A stretch of 16,024 nucleotides of DNA, taken from NCBI GenBank assembly GCA_030064795.1, contig JASJEI010000223.1, positions 1 to 16,024 of the forward strand, read 5' to 3'. Positions 1 through 7,198 of the stretch are shown piece after piece (within the stretch, counting starts at the first letter, position 1; each line of letters opens with the position of its first letter). The position numbers were made by a program, and so were the translations under genes. The stretch comes from Pleurocapsa sp. MO_226.B13 (GTDB taxonomy: Bacteria > Cyanobacteriota > Cyanobacteriia > Cyanobacteriales > Xenococcaceae). Under the pieces are notes generated by a model. That model saw only the letters and a program-made list of their open reading frames with translations. It had not been told where the DNA came from and ran no database searches.

Positions 1-274
1 TAAACTTAAAACCGAAAAATCAAAACTTGGAGCGTTTAGTTCCCAGCCTAGAGCATATTTCCAGTCAATACGAGCAGCTACTGCTTCTGCTGCACCTCTA
101 TCAGATAAATTAGCCATATACGCCCGTCACGCAGATCAAAGCTAAACTCTCAGGGTGTAGTGCTGGTTTCCCTTCTACTGAATAAAGTTCAGCAAAATCG
201 GAGTCACTATAAAATATTCCCAATTCATCTCTTAAGCTCATGTAAGGATTTCCCTGGGGAAAAACTTGTTGTGC
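1..274 (-). pseudogene. IS1182-type transposase, N-terminal half, distal part (frameshifted, runs off the window)
   Basis: On the minus strand bases 274-110 read AQQVFPQGNPYMSLRDELG, then DSDFAELY and ALICV. This is the N-terminal domain typical of IS1182-family transposases, which have an 'AFPKGNPYxxLRDELG' motif. A single-base shift near 112-125 moves the reading to another frame, which continues to base 1 as LSDRGAAEAVAARIDWKYAL followed by GWELNAPSFDFSVL. That matches the family's 'LSDRQAADAVRxRIDWKYxL' stretch. The DDE catalytic core would lie beyond the left edge. The 5' part of the same gene is on the far side of an IS630 insertion, at 1420-1495. The intact transposase cuts and pastes its own element; this copy is dead because of the frameshift and insertion. 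The family call is by remembered motif, not by a search. Confidence 0.8.
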
Positions 275-276
275 TA

Positions 277-1417
277 TACTTCGCACGGTCATAACTTGCG
301 CTTTTTGACCAAGAGTTCTAATCTATTCAAAAGCCATAAAGAGGAGAAACCCAAAGCTTGAGGAATGATTGCCCTTGAATAAGCGCGAACAAGAGAAACA
401 AATCCTTTATTATGAGCGATTTCATCATCCCCATCCGAGAGTGCAGAAAAAGATGGAAGCCCTCTGGCTTCATTTGCCAAAAATTGCCTCATCAGCAAAT
501 CTGTCAAAAGCGCGGGAATCTCTGGGAATACCTTACGAAGATATCTTCAAGATTATCAAGCAGGAGGAATAGAGAAGCTAAAAGAAATTAACTTTTATCG
601 TCCCCAAAGTCAGCTAGAGAAGGAGCGGGCAACTCTGAAAGCCTATTTTCACAAGCATCCGCCAGGGACAATTAATGAAGCCAACGAGAAGATAGAAGAA
701 TTAACCCGAATTAGACGCAGTCCTACTCAAGTCCGCAAAGAACTCAAGTCCATGGGAATGCGCTGTTTAAAAGTAGGATTTATCCCAGGTAAAGCCGACC
801 CCAAGGTGCAAGAAGAATATAAAAGAGACAAGCTAGAGCCGAGACTATCCGAAGCGAAACAGGGTAAGCGAGCGGTTTTCTTCGTAGATGCAGCACACGC
901 GCGCTCCTGGGGCTTTTCTAGGTCTAGTCTGGTGTTTTGAGAGAGTGTTTATCAAGTCTCTGTAGGGACGGAAAAGGTTTAATGTCTTAGGAGCTTTAAA
1001 TGCTATCACCCATGAAGTCATCACCGTCACCAACGACAGTTATATTAATGCCTACTGCGTCTGTCAACTATTGCACAAATTAGCAGCCCTTGGTTTGAAC
1101 ATCCCCATGACTCTGGTTCTAGATAATGCTAGATCTCAAAAATGTAAATTGGTGCAGGAATTGGCAGACTCTCTGGGCATAGAGTTGCTCTATTTGCCGT
1201 CCTATTCCCCCAACCTCAATCTCATTGAACGGCTCTGGAAGTACGCCCACGAAGAAATGTTTGTACTCCAAATATTATCCTGAATTTTCTCTTTTTAAGA
1301 CAGCTATTGCCAATTGTATTGAATCCGCTAATGGAAAGCACAAGAAAGAATTGGATTCTTTGCTCACCTTACGATTTCAGACTTTTAATAAAGCTCAGAT
1401 TATGACCGTCTGAAGTA
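277..1417 (+). mobile_element. IS630-family insertion sequence, decayed, inserted in the IS1182 gene
   Basis: The ends form an imperfect terminal inverted repeat, with 20 of 25 positions matching. The left end at 277-301 begins TACTTCGCACGGTCATAA. The right end, read inward from 1417 on the minus strand, begins TACTTCAGACGGTCATAA. Each end is bordered by TA (275-276 and 1418-1419), the target duplication known for IS630/Tc1-mariner elements. Deleting 277-1419 joins the two halves of the IS1182 transposase frame without a shift, which fixes the boundaries. The element is about 1.14 kb, the usual size for IS630. Confidence 0.88.
369..1413 (+). pseudogene. IS630-family transposase, broken by three frameshifts and one stop
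   Basis: This is a DDE transposase whose pieces lie in three frames. Bases 369-~565 encode an HTH-type N-terminus containing ESLGIPYEDIFKIIKQ. The frame then shifts to GGIEKLKEINFYRPQSQLEK (~563-898), which carries the first catalytic Asp in FFVDAAH. A second shift near 899 is followed by a TAG at 963-965. The frame then encodes FNVLGALNAITHE, the second Asp in LVLDNAR, and the Glu in YSPNLNLIERLWK. A third shift near 1240-1255 leads to the C-terminus ending QTFNKAQIMTV, whose stop lies inside the right inverted repeat. The catalytic residues of IS630 (D, D, E) are all still visible. No functional protein can be made. The true start is unclear; TTG at 369 is only the first in-frame candidate. 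Confidence 0.88.
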
Positions 1418-1419
1418 TA

Positions 1420-1496
1420 ATTCACCGTAGGTGAGACTTCCTGATTCGGTTTCTCCGTTTTGGAGAAAGATATAGGCCAGCTGATCTGGCTGAGAT
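1420..1496 (-). pseudogene. IS1182-type transposase, 5' part, cut off by the IS4 element
   Basis: On the minus strand, bases 1495-1420 read SQPDQLAYIFLQNGE, then TESGSLTYGE. They continue across the IS630 insertion, through a codon completed by the TA target, into AQQVFPQGNPYMSL at 274. The first in-frame codon upstream is a TGA at 1498-1496, at the junction with the IS4-type element. The original start codon is therefore gone. This piece and bases 1-274 were one gene before IS630 entered. Confidence 0.72.
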
Positions 1497-2985
1497 CATT
1501 GGTCACAACTTAAGGAAATCAGAAAAAAGTCAATCGAACTATGAAATCGTGTGAAACTTAAGCTTGACAAGCAACCAGTGCGATTCACTTTTTCGATGAG
1601 TAAGAGCAAAAAACTGAACCGAGACCATGCCAAGAAAACGATGGCGCCCAATGGTGGAAGATGAAGTAATAGCAAATCAACTAGAAGCATTATTAACACC
1701 AGCAATTACTAATCAAGAAAATTATTATCGTCAACTAGGACTAAGAGACAGAATTCTGAATTTACCCCTGATGGTGGCTGCCGTTTTAACTTTACTTTGG
1801 AGAGATGTACCTGGAGTTACAGAGTTAACTAGACTATTAGCAAGGGAAGGAGTTTTGTGGTGTAAGCCTACTCAAATTAGCCAACAAGCAGTATCTAATC
1901 GATTTCTCACATTTCCTGCCGAATTATTCGAGAGAGTATTTAAGAATTTATTGCCCAGTTTAAAATCATCTTGGTTGAAAAGAAAACGCCGACCATTACC
2001 TGAGAGCGTCCAATATACACTGTCCAAGTTCGATAAAATTTGGATAGTAGATAGCTCAGTATTGGAAGCATTATTTAAAAAACTAAAAAGTTTAGAAGAT
2101 GCCCCAAAAGGACAGTTAGCGGGCAAAATCGGAGTGGTAATTGATTTGGTAACCCGATTGCCTGTGGAAATATGGAAATCGCGAAAATCCGAGAACCAAT
2201 GATACCAAATTAGAAGAAGAGATTTTGAATGTAGTTACAAAAAATACTTTGTTGTTGTTAGATAGAGGATTCTATCATTTTAGTTTTTGGCAGCAATTAA
2301 TTGGGAAAAAAATTCATTTTATTAGTCGTCTTAAAAAAGGTGCATCTCTAAAAGTAGAAAAGATATTTACAGATAGCTATGAACTTCGCGATCGCCAAGT
2401 GCGACTTGGCTCTGGTACGAAACGAACTCCTTATATCACAGTCCGTTTAATTGAAGTCCGATCTAAAAATGCTTGGCATTCTTATGTTACTTCGGTTCTT
2501 GAACCAGAGATTTTACCACCCTATGTCGTTGCCGATTTGTATCGAAAACGTTGGCGAATCGAACAGGCTTTTAATACTGTAAAAAGATTACGCTTGTTTA
2601 AGTTATTTATGGACTGGTTCAATTAACGGAATTAAATTACAGATTTGGGCAACATGGTTATTCTATGGAGTTTTAATGAATTTAGGCGATGCTATAGCCA
2701 ATGAATTAGCATTACCTATTGACCGTATTTCTTTAGAGATGATTTATCGTGGGCTATATCATTTTTCTGTTGCTCGTCAAAAAGGTTTAACTGATAATCC
2801 TATTCAATATTTTGCAGCTAAAGAAAATCAAGATTTAGGAATAGTGAAATCGATACGAAAACCTCTTGTTCGATTAATTATTGCTCCGTTTCCTGAACGA
2901 CAGAAAAATTCATCCGATTTCTTCTTTGAGCCAAATTCTCAAACCCTCTTGACAACTGCTATTCAAGCTTAACTTGTGACCAATG
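1497..2985 (+). mobile_element. IS4-family insertion sequence, decayed
   Basis: Left end CATTGGTCACAACTTAAG (1497-1514) is matched in inverted orientation by 2968-2985 with one difference, giving 18-bp terminal inverted repeats around a 1489-bp element. It contains one transposase gene with two frameshifts. No target-site duplication is visible: the left flank ends ...GGCTGAGAT and the right flank begins ACTTCATAC. The left flank belongs to an IS1182 gene and the right flank to a recombinase gene, so the present arrangement probably followed a deletion or recombination after insertion. Confidence 0.87.
1627..2972 (+). pseudogene. IS4-family transposase, two frameshifts
   Basis: Translation starts at ATG 1627 with MPRKRWRPMVEDEVIANQLE and is open to 2202. 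It includes the first catalytic Asp region KIWIVDSSVLE. Near 2170 one extra base diverts the frame to a stop; the other frame would read WFRENPRTNDTKLEEEIL and continues through the second Asp, LLLLDRGFYHF. The IS4 signature Y-2-R-3-E-6-K is present as YRKRWRIEQAFNTVK (about 2539-2583). A second shift near 2590-2598 leads to YLWTGSINGIKLQIWATWLF, and the C-terminus ends LLTTAIQA at 2972. Rejoined, the protein would be about 448 residues, normal for the family. Decay is recent enough that both breaks can be placed within about ten bases. Confidence 0.9.
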
Positions 2986-3557
2986 ACTTCATACTTCCTC
3001 TCTGGTGTAAAACGATAGCCAAAAATAGGTTTACGAGCGATCGCTTTAAGATTTTTTTCAGCCCGAATATTGGCTTTTTTTTGCCTGAATCCCATTACCT
3101 TTGATTCCATTTCGGCATAAAAAGCCTTTTCTCTTCTGATTTTTTGAGCCGATAAGCTATTGCTATTGAGTTCGGGTTCGTCGAGGATATTAATCTTAAC
3201 CTCTTGGATTTGACACAGGCGATAAAAATATTCCGACTCAGTTTGGTTGCGATTGAGGCGACTATTAATTGTCGCAGCCACTCTGATTACCGTACCGTCA
3301 AGGATTTCTTGAATTATTGCTTGATAAAGCGATCGCTTTTCTGCGCTAGCTCCGCTTTCACGTTCTACAATAATTAAATTACAACCGACATCGGTAAAGT
3401 CTTCAATTTGTCTTTGAATTGAAGTATCTTGACTGCTCAATTCGCTAGATACTCTGGTATAGCCAATGTCGAGGTATCTTTCTTGAGTAGAATTTTGCTT
3501 GATTGTAGCGATCGCGTTTTTTAGTTTGGTAAGATCGCGAGCCATGATGGGCATCAT
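2986..3557 (-). pseudogene. XisF-like serine site-specific recombinase, C-terminus removed by the IS4 element
   Basis: Read from ATG 3557 (or the in-frame ATG at 3545). After about 27 residues comes the resolvase N-terminal catalytic domain: YLDIGYTRVSSE with the candidate nucleophilic Ser, TSIQRQIEDF, a VERESGASAEKR stretch, and VAATINSRLNRN, which corresponds to the Arg-rich 'TRxDRLxR' motif of serine recombinases. The combination resembles cyanobacterial XisF-type large serine recombinases, which excise developmental elements such as the fdxN element. Those proteins are around 500 residues. Here native sequence stops after about 190 residues, at FTPERKYEV. The frame then runs into the IS4 end and reads 24-25 foreign residues up to a stop at 2910. 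The DNA-binding C-terminal region is missing, so recombinase activity is unlikely. HIP1 sites inside the gene mark it as adapted to the host. Confidence 0.72.
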
Positions 3558-3564
3558 TTTAAAT

Positions 3565-3597
3565 GAAGTCAGAAGTCAGAGGTCAGAAGTCAGAAGT
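3565..3597 (+). repeat. Heptamer tandem repeat (STRR-like), left array
   Basis: About 4.7 copies of GAAGTCA, with one copy changed to GAGGTCA. It lies 8 bp upstream of the recombinase start. It is the reverse complement of the array at 3687-3726. Confidence 0.9.
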
Positions 3598-3686
3598 AAC
3601 TACGCCAACCAGCCGTTCAAGCTGCGCTCTCACTGCCGATCGTAGCGTAGTCGCTTGCGACGAAGCGGGCGAAAAAAGCCGAAGGC

Positions 3687-3726
3687 ACTTCTGACTTCTG
3701 ACTTCTGACTTCTGACTTCTGACTTC
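3687..3726 (+). repeat. Heptamer tandem repeat (STRR-like), right array
   Basis: About 5.7 perfect copies of ACTTCTG, the complement of the left array. Together they could fold a stem of about 33 bp around an 89-base loop (3598-3686). Heptamer STRRs are well known in cyanobacterial intergenic DNA. Confidence 0.9.
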
Positions 3727-4126
3727 GCTTACCACCTTACCATTGATTACGGTTTACAATAAAGTACTGTCAACAATATCTTTCCAAAGTACCCAATGGT
3801 TACTGTGGTTTAGGTGGGACAAAGGTTTGTTATCCTGCCAATGCTACTGCTAACTAGAGTTATTGTAGTTATTCGTTACATTTTGGAATTAAGGCGATCG
3901 CACTTTATGCGATCGCTTTTTTCATTGACTCTTAATCTAAAATTCAAAGATCCCAGAATCCACTTAAACTCTTTACTTAAAAGAGCATTATCTATCGGCT
4001 TTATACTGTTTTCATCACCAATTATAGTTGCCATACTAGAGCGTAAATAACGTCCGAGATCGATATATGTCGGGGAAATCCTGGGCAACACGGACTAATG
4101 AATATATCTAGTCTTAAAAAGTAAAT
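3727..4126. other. Intergenic stretch before the RTX gene
   Basis: I see no convincing gene here. Open frames exist on both strands (3814-4050 plus, 3876-4091 minus) but overlap each other and show no family motif. The one clear structure is the hairpin at 3891-3922. There is no strong Shine-Dalgarno before the RTX start at 4127; the bases just upstream are AAAAAGTAAAT. Confidence 0.5.
3891..3922 (+). terminator. HIP1-based hairpin with T-run
   Basis: GCGATCGC at 3894-3901 and again at 3909-3916 flank a 7-base loop and are followed by a run of six T. HIP1 is self-palindromic, so two copies form an 8-bp stem. The shape is that of a rho-independent terminator for plus-strand transcripts, yet no plus-strand gene is visible just upstream. 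Confidence 0.5.
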
Positions 4127-4735
4127 ATGACAACTCTAAATGGCACTACTAGTAACGACAATCTCTTTGGTAGTAATGGTGAAGATTTTTTAGCTGGAAA
4201 TTCGGGTGATGATACGGTAATTGGCGGATATCGTGATGATTCTCTAAATGGAGATTCGGGAGACGATCTTCTCAATGGCGGATATCATGATGATTCTCTA
4301 GATGGAGGTTCGGGAGACGATACTCTTAATGGCGGATATCATGATGATTTTCTAAATGGAGGTTCGGGAGACGATCTTCTTCTTGGTGGGAATCATGACG
4401 ATGTTTTAGATGGAGGTTCGGGCAACGATACTCTTAATGGTGGCATTGGTGAGGATACATTAACTGGAGGAGATGGTAGCGATCGCTTTATCTTTAATTC
4501 TTTGGATAGTCTCGATATAATTGCCGATTTTGATTCTAGTCAAGGAGATCGGATTGTTTTTGATACTGCTGCCACAGGTGTTGCTAACGTTAGGGATTTA
4601 ACTGTCTCCGTTGGTTCTAGATATAACCATAGCTCCGAATTAGATCGAGTCACTAGTCTATATGTTGATGGCGAAAAAATTATCGAATTTGATAATCTGG
4701 TTACGTTGCAAATAGAAGATTTTGAATTTATCTAA
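4127..4735 (+). CDS. Small RTX-type calcium-binding repeat protein
   Basis: 202 residues. From residue 5 on, the protein has glycine/aspartate-rich nonapeptides of the hemolysin-type RTX family (GGxGxDxLx), which bind Ca2+ in a parallel beta roll. Residues 33-104 are four near-identical 18-residue units such as [18 protein letters not shown]. Two further repeats ([17 protein letters not shown]) lead into a C-terminal domain of about 85 residues ending QIEDFEFI. That end ([19 protein letters not shown]) is typical of RTX C-termini that serve as type I secretion signals. There is no N-terminal signal peptide, which also fits type I export. No enzymatic domain is present, so an S-layer-like or surface calcium-binding role is inference. 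Every other nonapeptide has His or Arg in place of the second Gly (GGYHDD, GGYRDD, GGNHDD). No type I transporter gene is nearby. A HIP1 site lies within the gene. Confidence 0.9.
   Translation: MTTLNGTTSNDNLFGSNGEDFLAGNSGDDTVIGGYRDDSLNGDSGDDLLNGGYHDDSLDGGSGDDTLNGGYHDDFLNGGSGDDLLLGGNHDDVLDGGSGNDTLNGGIGEDTLTGGDGSDRFIFNSLDSLDIIADFDSSQGDRIVFDTAATGVANVRDLTVSVGSRYNHSSELDRVTSLYVDGEKIIEFDNLVTLQIEDFEFI
4223..4438 (+). repeat. Four tandem 54-bp coding repeats inside the RTX gene
   Basis: Four 54-base units encode 18 residues each, pairing one GGY(H/R)DD-type and one canonical G(G/D)SG(D/N)D nonapeptide. The DNA is nearly identical between the middle units, e.g. GGCGGATATCATGATGAT, which points to recent internal duplication. 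Confidence 0.85.
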
Positions 4736-4754
4736 GATCGATTCTCAAAAATAG

Positions 4755-4912
4755 GTAGGGTGGGCAAAATAACTTGTGGTCACTCGTTCGTTATCAGCTT
4801 GTAAAATTTGCACTCTTCGTACTAGCTTTATGCGAAGCTCTAAAGGACTCGCTGCGCACATTGTACCCTTGTGGTATCGCGGTATCCGTGATAGACGCGT
4901 CGCCCACCTTAC
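4755..4912. repeat. Inverted-repeat element with GTAGGGTGGGC ends (MITE-like)
   Basis: GTAGGGTGGGC at 4755-4765 pairs with GCCCACCTTAC at 4902-4912 (10 of 11 positions), bounding a 158-bp segment with no gene. Its left 30 bases recur at 6860-6893, so it is a dispersed repeat rather than a local hairpin. Confidence 0.6.
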
Positions 4913-4917
4913 AGTTA

Positions 4918-5019
4918 GTAGAGACGTAGCCCGCGCATGACTCGCGCTCGTCTAACGACTTGTGCCGCGAAGCAAATCCTTTAGGGCTTGCGCAACCGCA
5001 TCGCATGCTACGTCTCTAC
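4918..5019. repeat. Inverted-repeat element with GTAGAGACGTAGC ends
   Basis: GTAGAGACGTAGC at 4918-4930 is matched by its exact complement at 5007-5019, a 13-bp perfect inverted repeat bounding 102 bp. The same GTAGAGACG end appears at 11797. It lies 5 bp after the preceding repeat element and fills the gap before the zinc-ribbon gene. Confidence 0.7.
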
Positions 5020-5042
5020 GGTCATTGGTTATGTCTTTTAGG

Positions 5043-5201
5043 CTAATAGTCATTATCGGCAACACAAATTCCTTTACATTTAATCCCGTTGGTAGCTGTA
5101 CGCAGACAATGAGGGCATAAAATTTTTTCGGTTTCGCTTTCGCTTTGTTTATTACTGTTTGCGGAAATCTGTTCTTTGTCTGTCTGAGCTTTCGAGGTCA
5201 T
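5043..5201 (-). CDS. Small zinc-ribbon protein of unknown function
   Basis: 52 residues from ATG 5201. A longer in-frame reading from TTG 5255 is possible but less natural. The first half is polar and probably disordered (TSKAQTDKEQISANSNKQSE). The second half is CPHCLRTATNGIKCKGICVA followed by DNDY, with four Cys in a CxxC...CxxxC arrangement that could hold one zinc ion. I recall similar very short CPxCxRTxxNGIKC proteins in other cyanobacteria, always unnamed; this is memory and was not searched. It is transcribed divergently from msrA, with 83 bp between the starts. No Shine-Dalgarno is obvious. A role in nucleic-acid or protein binding is only a guess from the fold. Confidence 0.6.
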   Translation of the reverse strand: MTSKAQTDKEQISANSNKQSESETEKILCPHCLRTATNGIKCKGICVADNDY

Positions 5202-5284
5202 AATTAAATCTGTAAAACTTGAAGCAAAAAGCTTAAAATCAATAATATTAATCAAAAAAAGCTAACTAATATTAAGCATATTAA

Positions 5285-5776
5285 GTGAACTACCAACAAA
5301 AAGCTACCTTTGGTGCGGGATGCTTTTGGAATACAGAAAATAAATTTTTACACCTACCAGGAATTACCAAAACCTCTGTAGGATATATGGGAGGAGACTT
5401 TCCCAATCCTTCTTATCTAGATGTCTTGGCAAGAATTACGGGTCATGCGGAAGTAGCTCAAATTGAATACGACCCAGAAATAGTTAGCTATCAAGAATTG
5501 CTAGATATATTTTGGCAAATTCACGATCCGACTAGCCTCAACCGTCAAGGTGCAGATCGGGGGGAACAATACCGTTCGGTAATTTTTTATCATAGTCCCG
5601 AACAAGAACAAATCGCTCGCCAGTCTAAACTACAGCTACAGCGATCGGGGAAATACAAGCAAGATCTTGTCACCCAGATCGAACCCGCGCGAGAATATTA
5701 TTTGGCAGATGAAGAGCATCAACAGTACCTAGCCAAAAAAAATAACCAGCAACAACTAGTCAGCAAAGATCGATAA
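5285..5776 (+). CDS. msrA: Peptide methionine sulfoxide reductase A
   Basis: 163 residues, starting at GTG 5285 because the family N-terminus follows at once ([10 protein letters not shown]). MsrA reduces methionine-S-sulfoxide, free or in proteins, back to methionine and so repairs oxidative damage in the cytoplasm. The catalytic Cys is in GCFW (residue 13). Other family motifs are [47 protein letters not shown] and [12 protein letters not shown]. The end, [15 protein letters not shown], corresponds to the usual 'AExYHQxYL'. No second conserved Cys is seen, so it is a one-cysteine type probably recycled by an external thiol. The gene ends 23 bp before pheS on the same strand, so they may be co-transcribed. 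Confidence 0.93.
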   Translation: MNYQQKATFGAGCFWNTENKFLHLPGITKTSVGYMGGDFPNPSYLDVLARITGHAEVAQIEYDPEIVSYQELLDIFWQIHDPTSLNRQGADRGEQYRSVIFYHSPEQEQIARQSKLQLQRSGKYKQDLVTQIEPAREYYLADEEHQQYLAKKNNQQQLVSKDR

Positions 5777-5799
5777 AGGGGAATTTTTCCAGTACGGTA

Positions 5800-6804
5800 A
5801 TGACAAATAAAATGACTTCTATTCAAGAACAACTAAAAGAATTAAATACCGAAGCGATAAATGCGATCGCCAGTAGCGATCGCCTCGACGATCTAGAGCA
5901 GTTAAGAGTTAAGTATCTGGGCAAAAAAGGTCAATTGTCCCAGATTTTGCGGGGTATGGGTAAATTATCTCCCGAAGAAAGACCTGCGGTTGGTTCTCAG
6001 GCTAACGTCGTTAAAGAAGAAGTACAAACTAACCTAGAAAAACGCAGACACGCCTTACAACAAGCCAAAATCGAAGCACAAATCAAAGCTGAAACTCTCG
6101 ATGTTACTATGCCTGGGGTTAATCGCCCTCTAGGTCGAGTCCATCCCCTCAACGGTGTGGTAGATCGTATTTTAGATATTTTTGTCGGTTTGGGTTATAC
6201 CGTAGCTACTGGACCTCAGATTGAAACTGATTACTACAATTTTGAGGCCCTTAATACGCCCCCAGATCATCCCGCCAGAGATATGCAGGATACTTTTTAT
6301 TTGCCTGGAGGTAACTTACTGCGTACCCATACCTCTTCGGTACAGATTCGCTACATGGAAAATAACGAGCCTCCGATTAGAATTATTGCTCCTGGTCGAG
6401 TCTATCGTCGAGATACGGTAGATGCTACGCACTCAGCGGTGTTTCATCAGGTAGAAATATTAGCTATAGACAAGGGATTAAGATTTAGCGACCTCAAAGG
6501 CACGATCAAAGTATTCTTACAACGGATGTTTGGCGACGAGCTTCCCGTAGAGTTTCGCGCTAGCTATTTTCCGTTTACCGAACCTTCTGCTGAGGTAGAC
6601 GTGCAATGGAAAGGTAAGTGGTTGGAAGTCATGGGATGTGGGATGGTCGATCCTAATGTCCTCAAAGCCGTCGGTTACGATCCTGAAGTGTATACAGGCT
6701 TTGCTGCTGGTTTTGGCGTGGAAAGATTTGCTATGGTCTTACACCAGATTGACGATATCCGCCGTTTGTATAATAGCGACCTACGTTTTTTAAATCAGTT
6801 TTAA
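5800..6804 (+). CDS. pheS: Phenylalanyl-tRNA synthetase alpha subunit
   Basis: 334 residues. With PheT it forms the (alpha-beta)2 enzyme that charges tRNA-Phe. Residues 1-95 are the helical coiled-coil arm ([20 protein letters not shown]). The class II catalytic domain follows: [20 protein letters not shown], motif 2 in [20 protein letters not shown], the [15 protein letters not shown] stretch, and motif 3 in [18 protein letters not shown]. It ends [11 protein letters not shown], as expected. Length is normal for bacterial PheS. ATG 5812 is an alternative start four codons downstream. pheT is not adjacent, as is usual in cyanobacteria. HIP1 sites occur near the 5' end. Confidence 0.97.
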   Translation: MTNKMTSIQEQLKELNTEAINAIASSDRLDDLEQLRVKYLGKKGQLSQILRGMGKLSPEERPAVGSQANVVKEEVQTNLEKRRHALQQAKIEAQIKAETLDVTMPGVNRPLGRVHPLNGVVDRILDIFVGLGYTVATGPQIETDYYNFEALNTPPDHPARDMQDTFYLPGGNLLRTHTSSVQIRYMENNEPPIRIIAPGRVYRRDTVDATHSAVFHQVEILAIDKGLRFSDLKGTIKVFLQRMFGDELPVEFRASYFPFTEPSAEVDVQWKGKWLEVMGCGMVDPNVLKAVGYDPEVYTGFAAGFGVERFAMVLHQIDDIRRLYNSDLRFLNQF

Positions 6805-6806
6805 TT

Positions 6807-6836
6807 AAAGCTTTGAGCTATTAGCTTCTAGCTTTT
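6807..6836 (+). terminator. Imperfect hairpin after pheS
   Basis: AAAGCT...AGCTTTT with an inner AGCT/AGCT pair forms an imperfect stem directly after the pheS stop. There is only a short T stretch, so it is a weak terminator candidate. Confidence 0.35.
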
Positions 6837-6859
6837 AGTCAAACGGGTTTAAGTCAGAG

Positions 6860-6893
6860 GTAGGGTGGGCATAAATATAGCTTGTGGTCACTC
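6860..6893. repeat. Second copy of the GTAGGGTGGGC repeat end
   Basis: GTAGGGTGGGCATAAATATAGC continues to TTGTGGTCACTC. The same sequence, with small gaps, is at 4755-4786. Here it directly adjoins the end of a transposase fragment. Confidence 0.65.
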
Positions 6894-7198
6894 CCTCTTT
6901 GCTAGTAGTGGTCTATCAACTTTTTTGCATCCCGACTTCAAAATTTGATGATCTTCTTCAATTCGCCAACGGTAGGTGTACCACCGTAAAATGGTTTGCG
7001 CTTGTTCCCCATTCGTAACGAGTTCTGTAGTCAAGATCATCCATTCTACGGGTTCACAGCCTTCTGGGGGGTCAATTTCTACCGCATAAACTCCATAAAC
7101 TTCAAAATATTCTCGCTCTTTCATTCTGGCAGGACTGCGAAGTTTGATGGGTGCATATCTAATTGCCAGAGTAGCGGTTCGCTCTTTTCGATTGACAA
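6888..7198 (-). pseudogene. C-terminal fragment of an IS4/IS50-like (Tn5-type) DDE transposase
   Basis: On the minus strand, about 7185-7125 read RTATLAIRYAPIKLRSPARM and continue as KEREYFEVYGVYAVEIDPPE. The core follows: PVEWMILTTELVTNGEQAQT and ILRWYTYRWRIEEDHQILKS. The segment YTYRWRIEEDHQILKSG carries the Y-2-R-3-E-6-K type signature with the last catalytic Glu. The frame is lost after LKSGCKKVDRPLLAKRE, where the family normally continues for another 80 or more residues. The N-terminal two thirds, with both Asp residues, are absent. It is a dead relic bordered by the repeat at 6860-6893. Confidence 0.75.

Noticed and set aside
555..575. Programmed frameshifting in the IS630 transposase
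   Set aside because: There is no slippery A or T run at the junction, and the gene also has other shifts and a stop, so decay explains it better.
2986..3557. Active recombinase
   Set aside because: The C-terminal DNA-binding part is missing and is replaced by codons from the IS4 end.
3565..3726. Possible CRISPR array
   Set aside because: The repeats are 7 bp, contiguous and without spacers, and the second array is inverted. They are STRR tandem repeats.
3814..4091. Open frames on both strands (78 aa plus, 71 aa minus)
   Set aside because: They overlap, show no family motif, and the minus frame crosses the HIP1 hairpin. The minus one (ILGSLNFRLRVNEKSDRIK) looks slightly protein-like but is not supportable.
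4794..5006. Minus-strand 70-aa frame
   Set aside because: It spans the two inverted-repeat elements, and its translation follows repeat DNA, not a gene.
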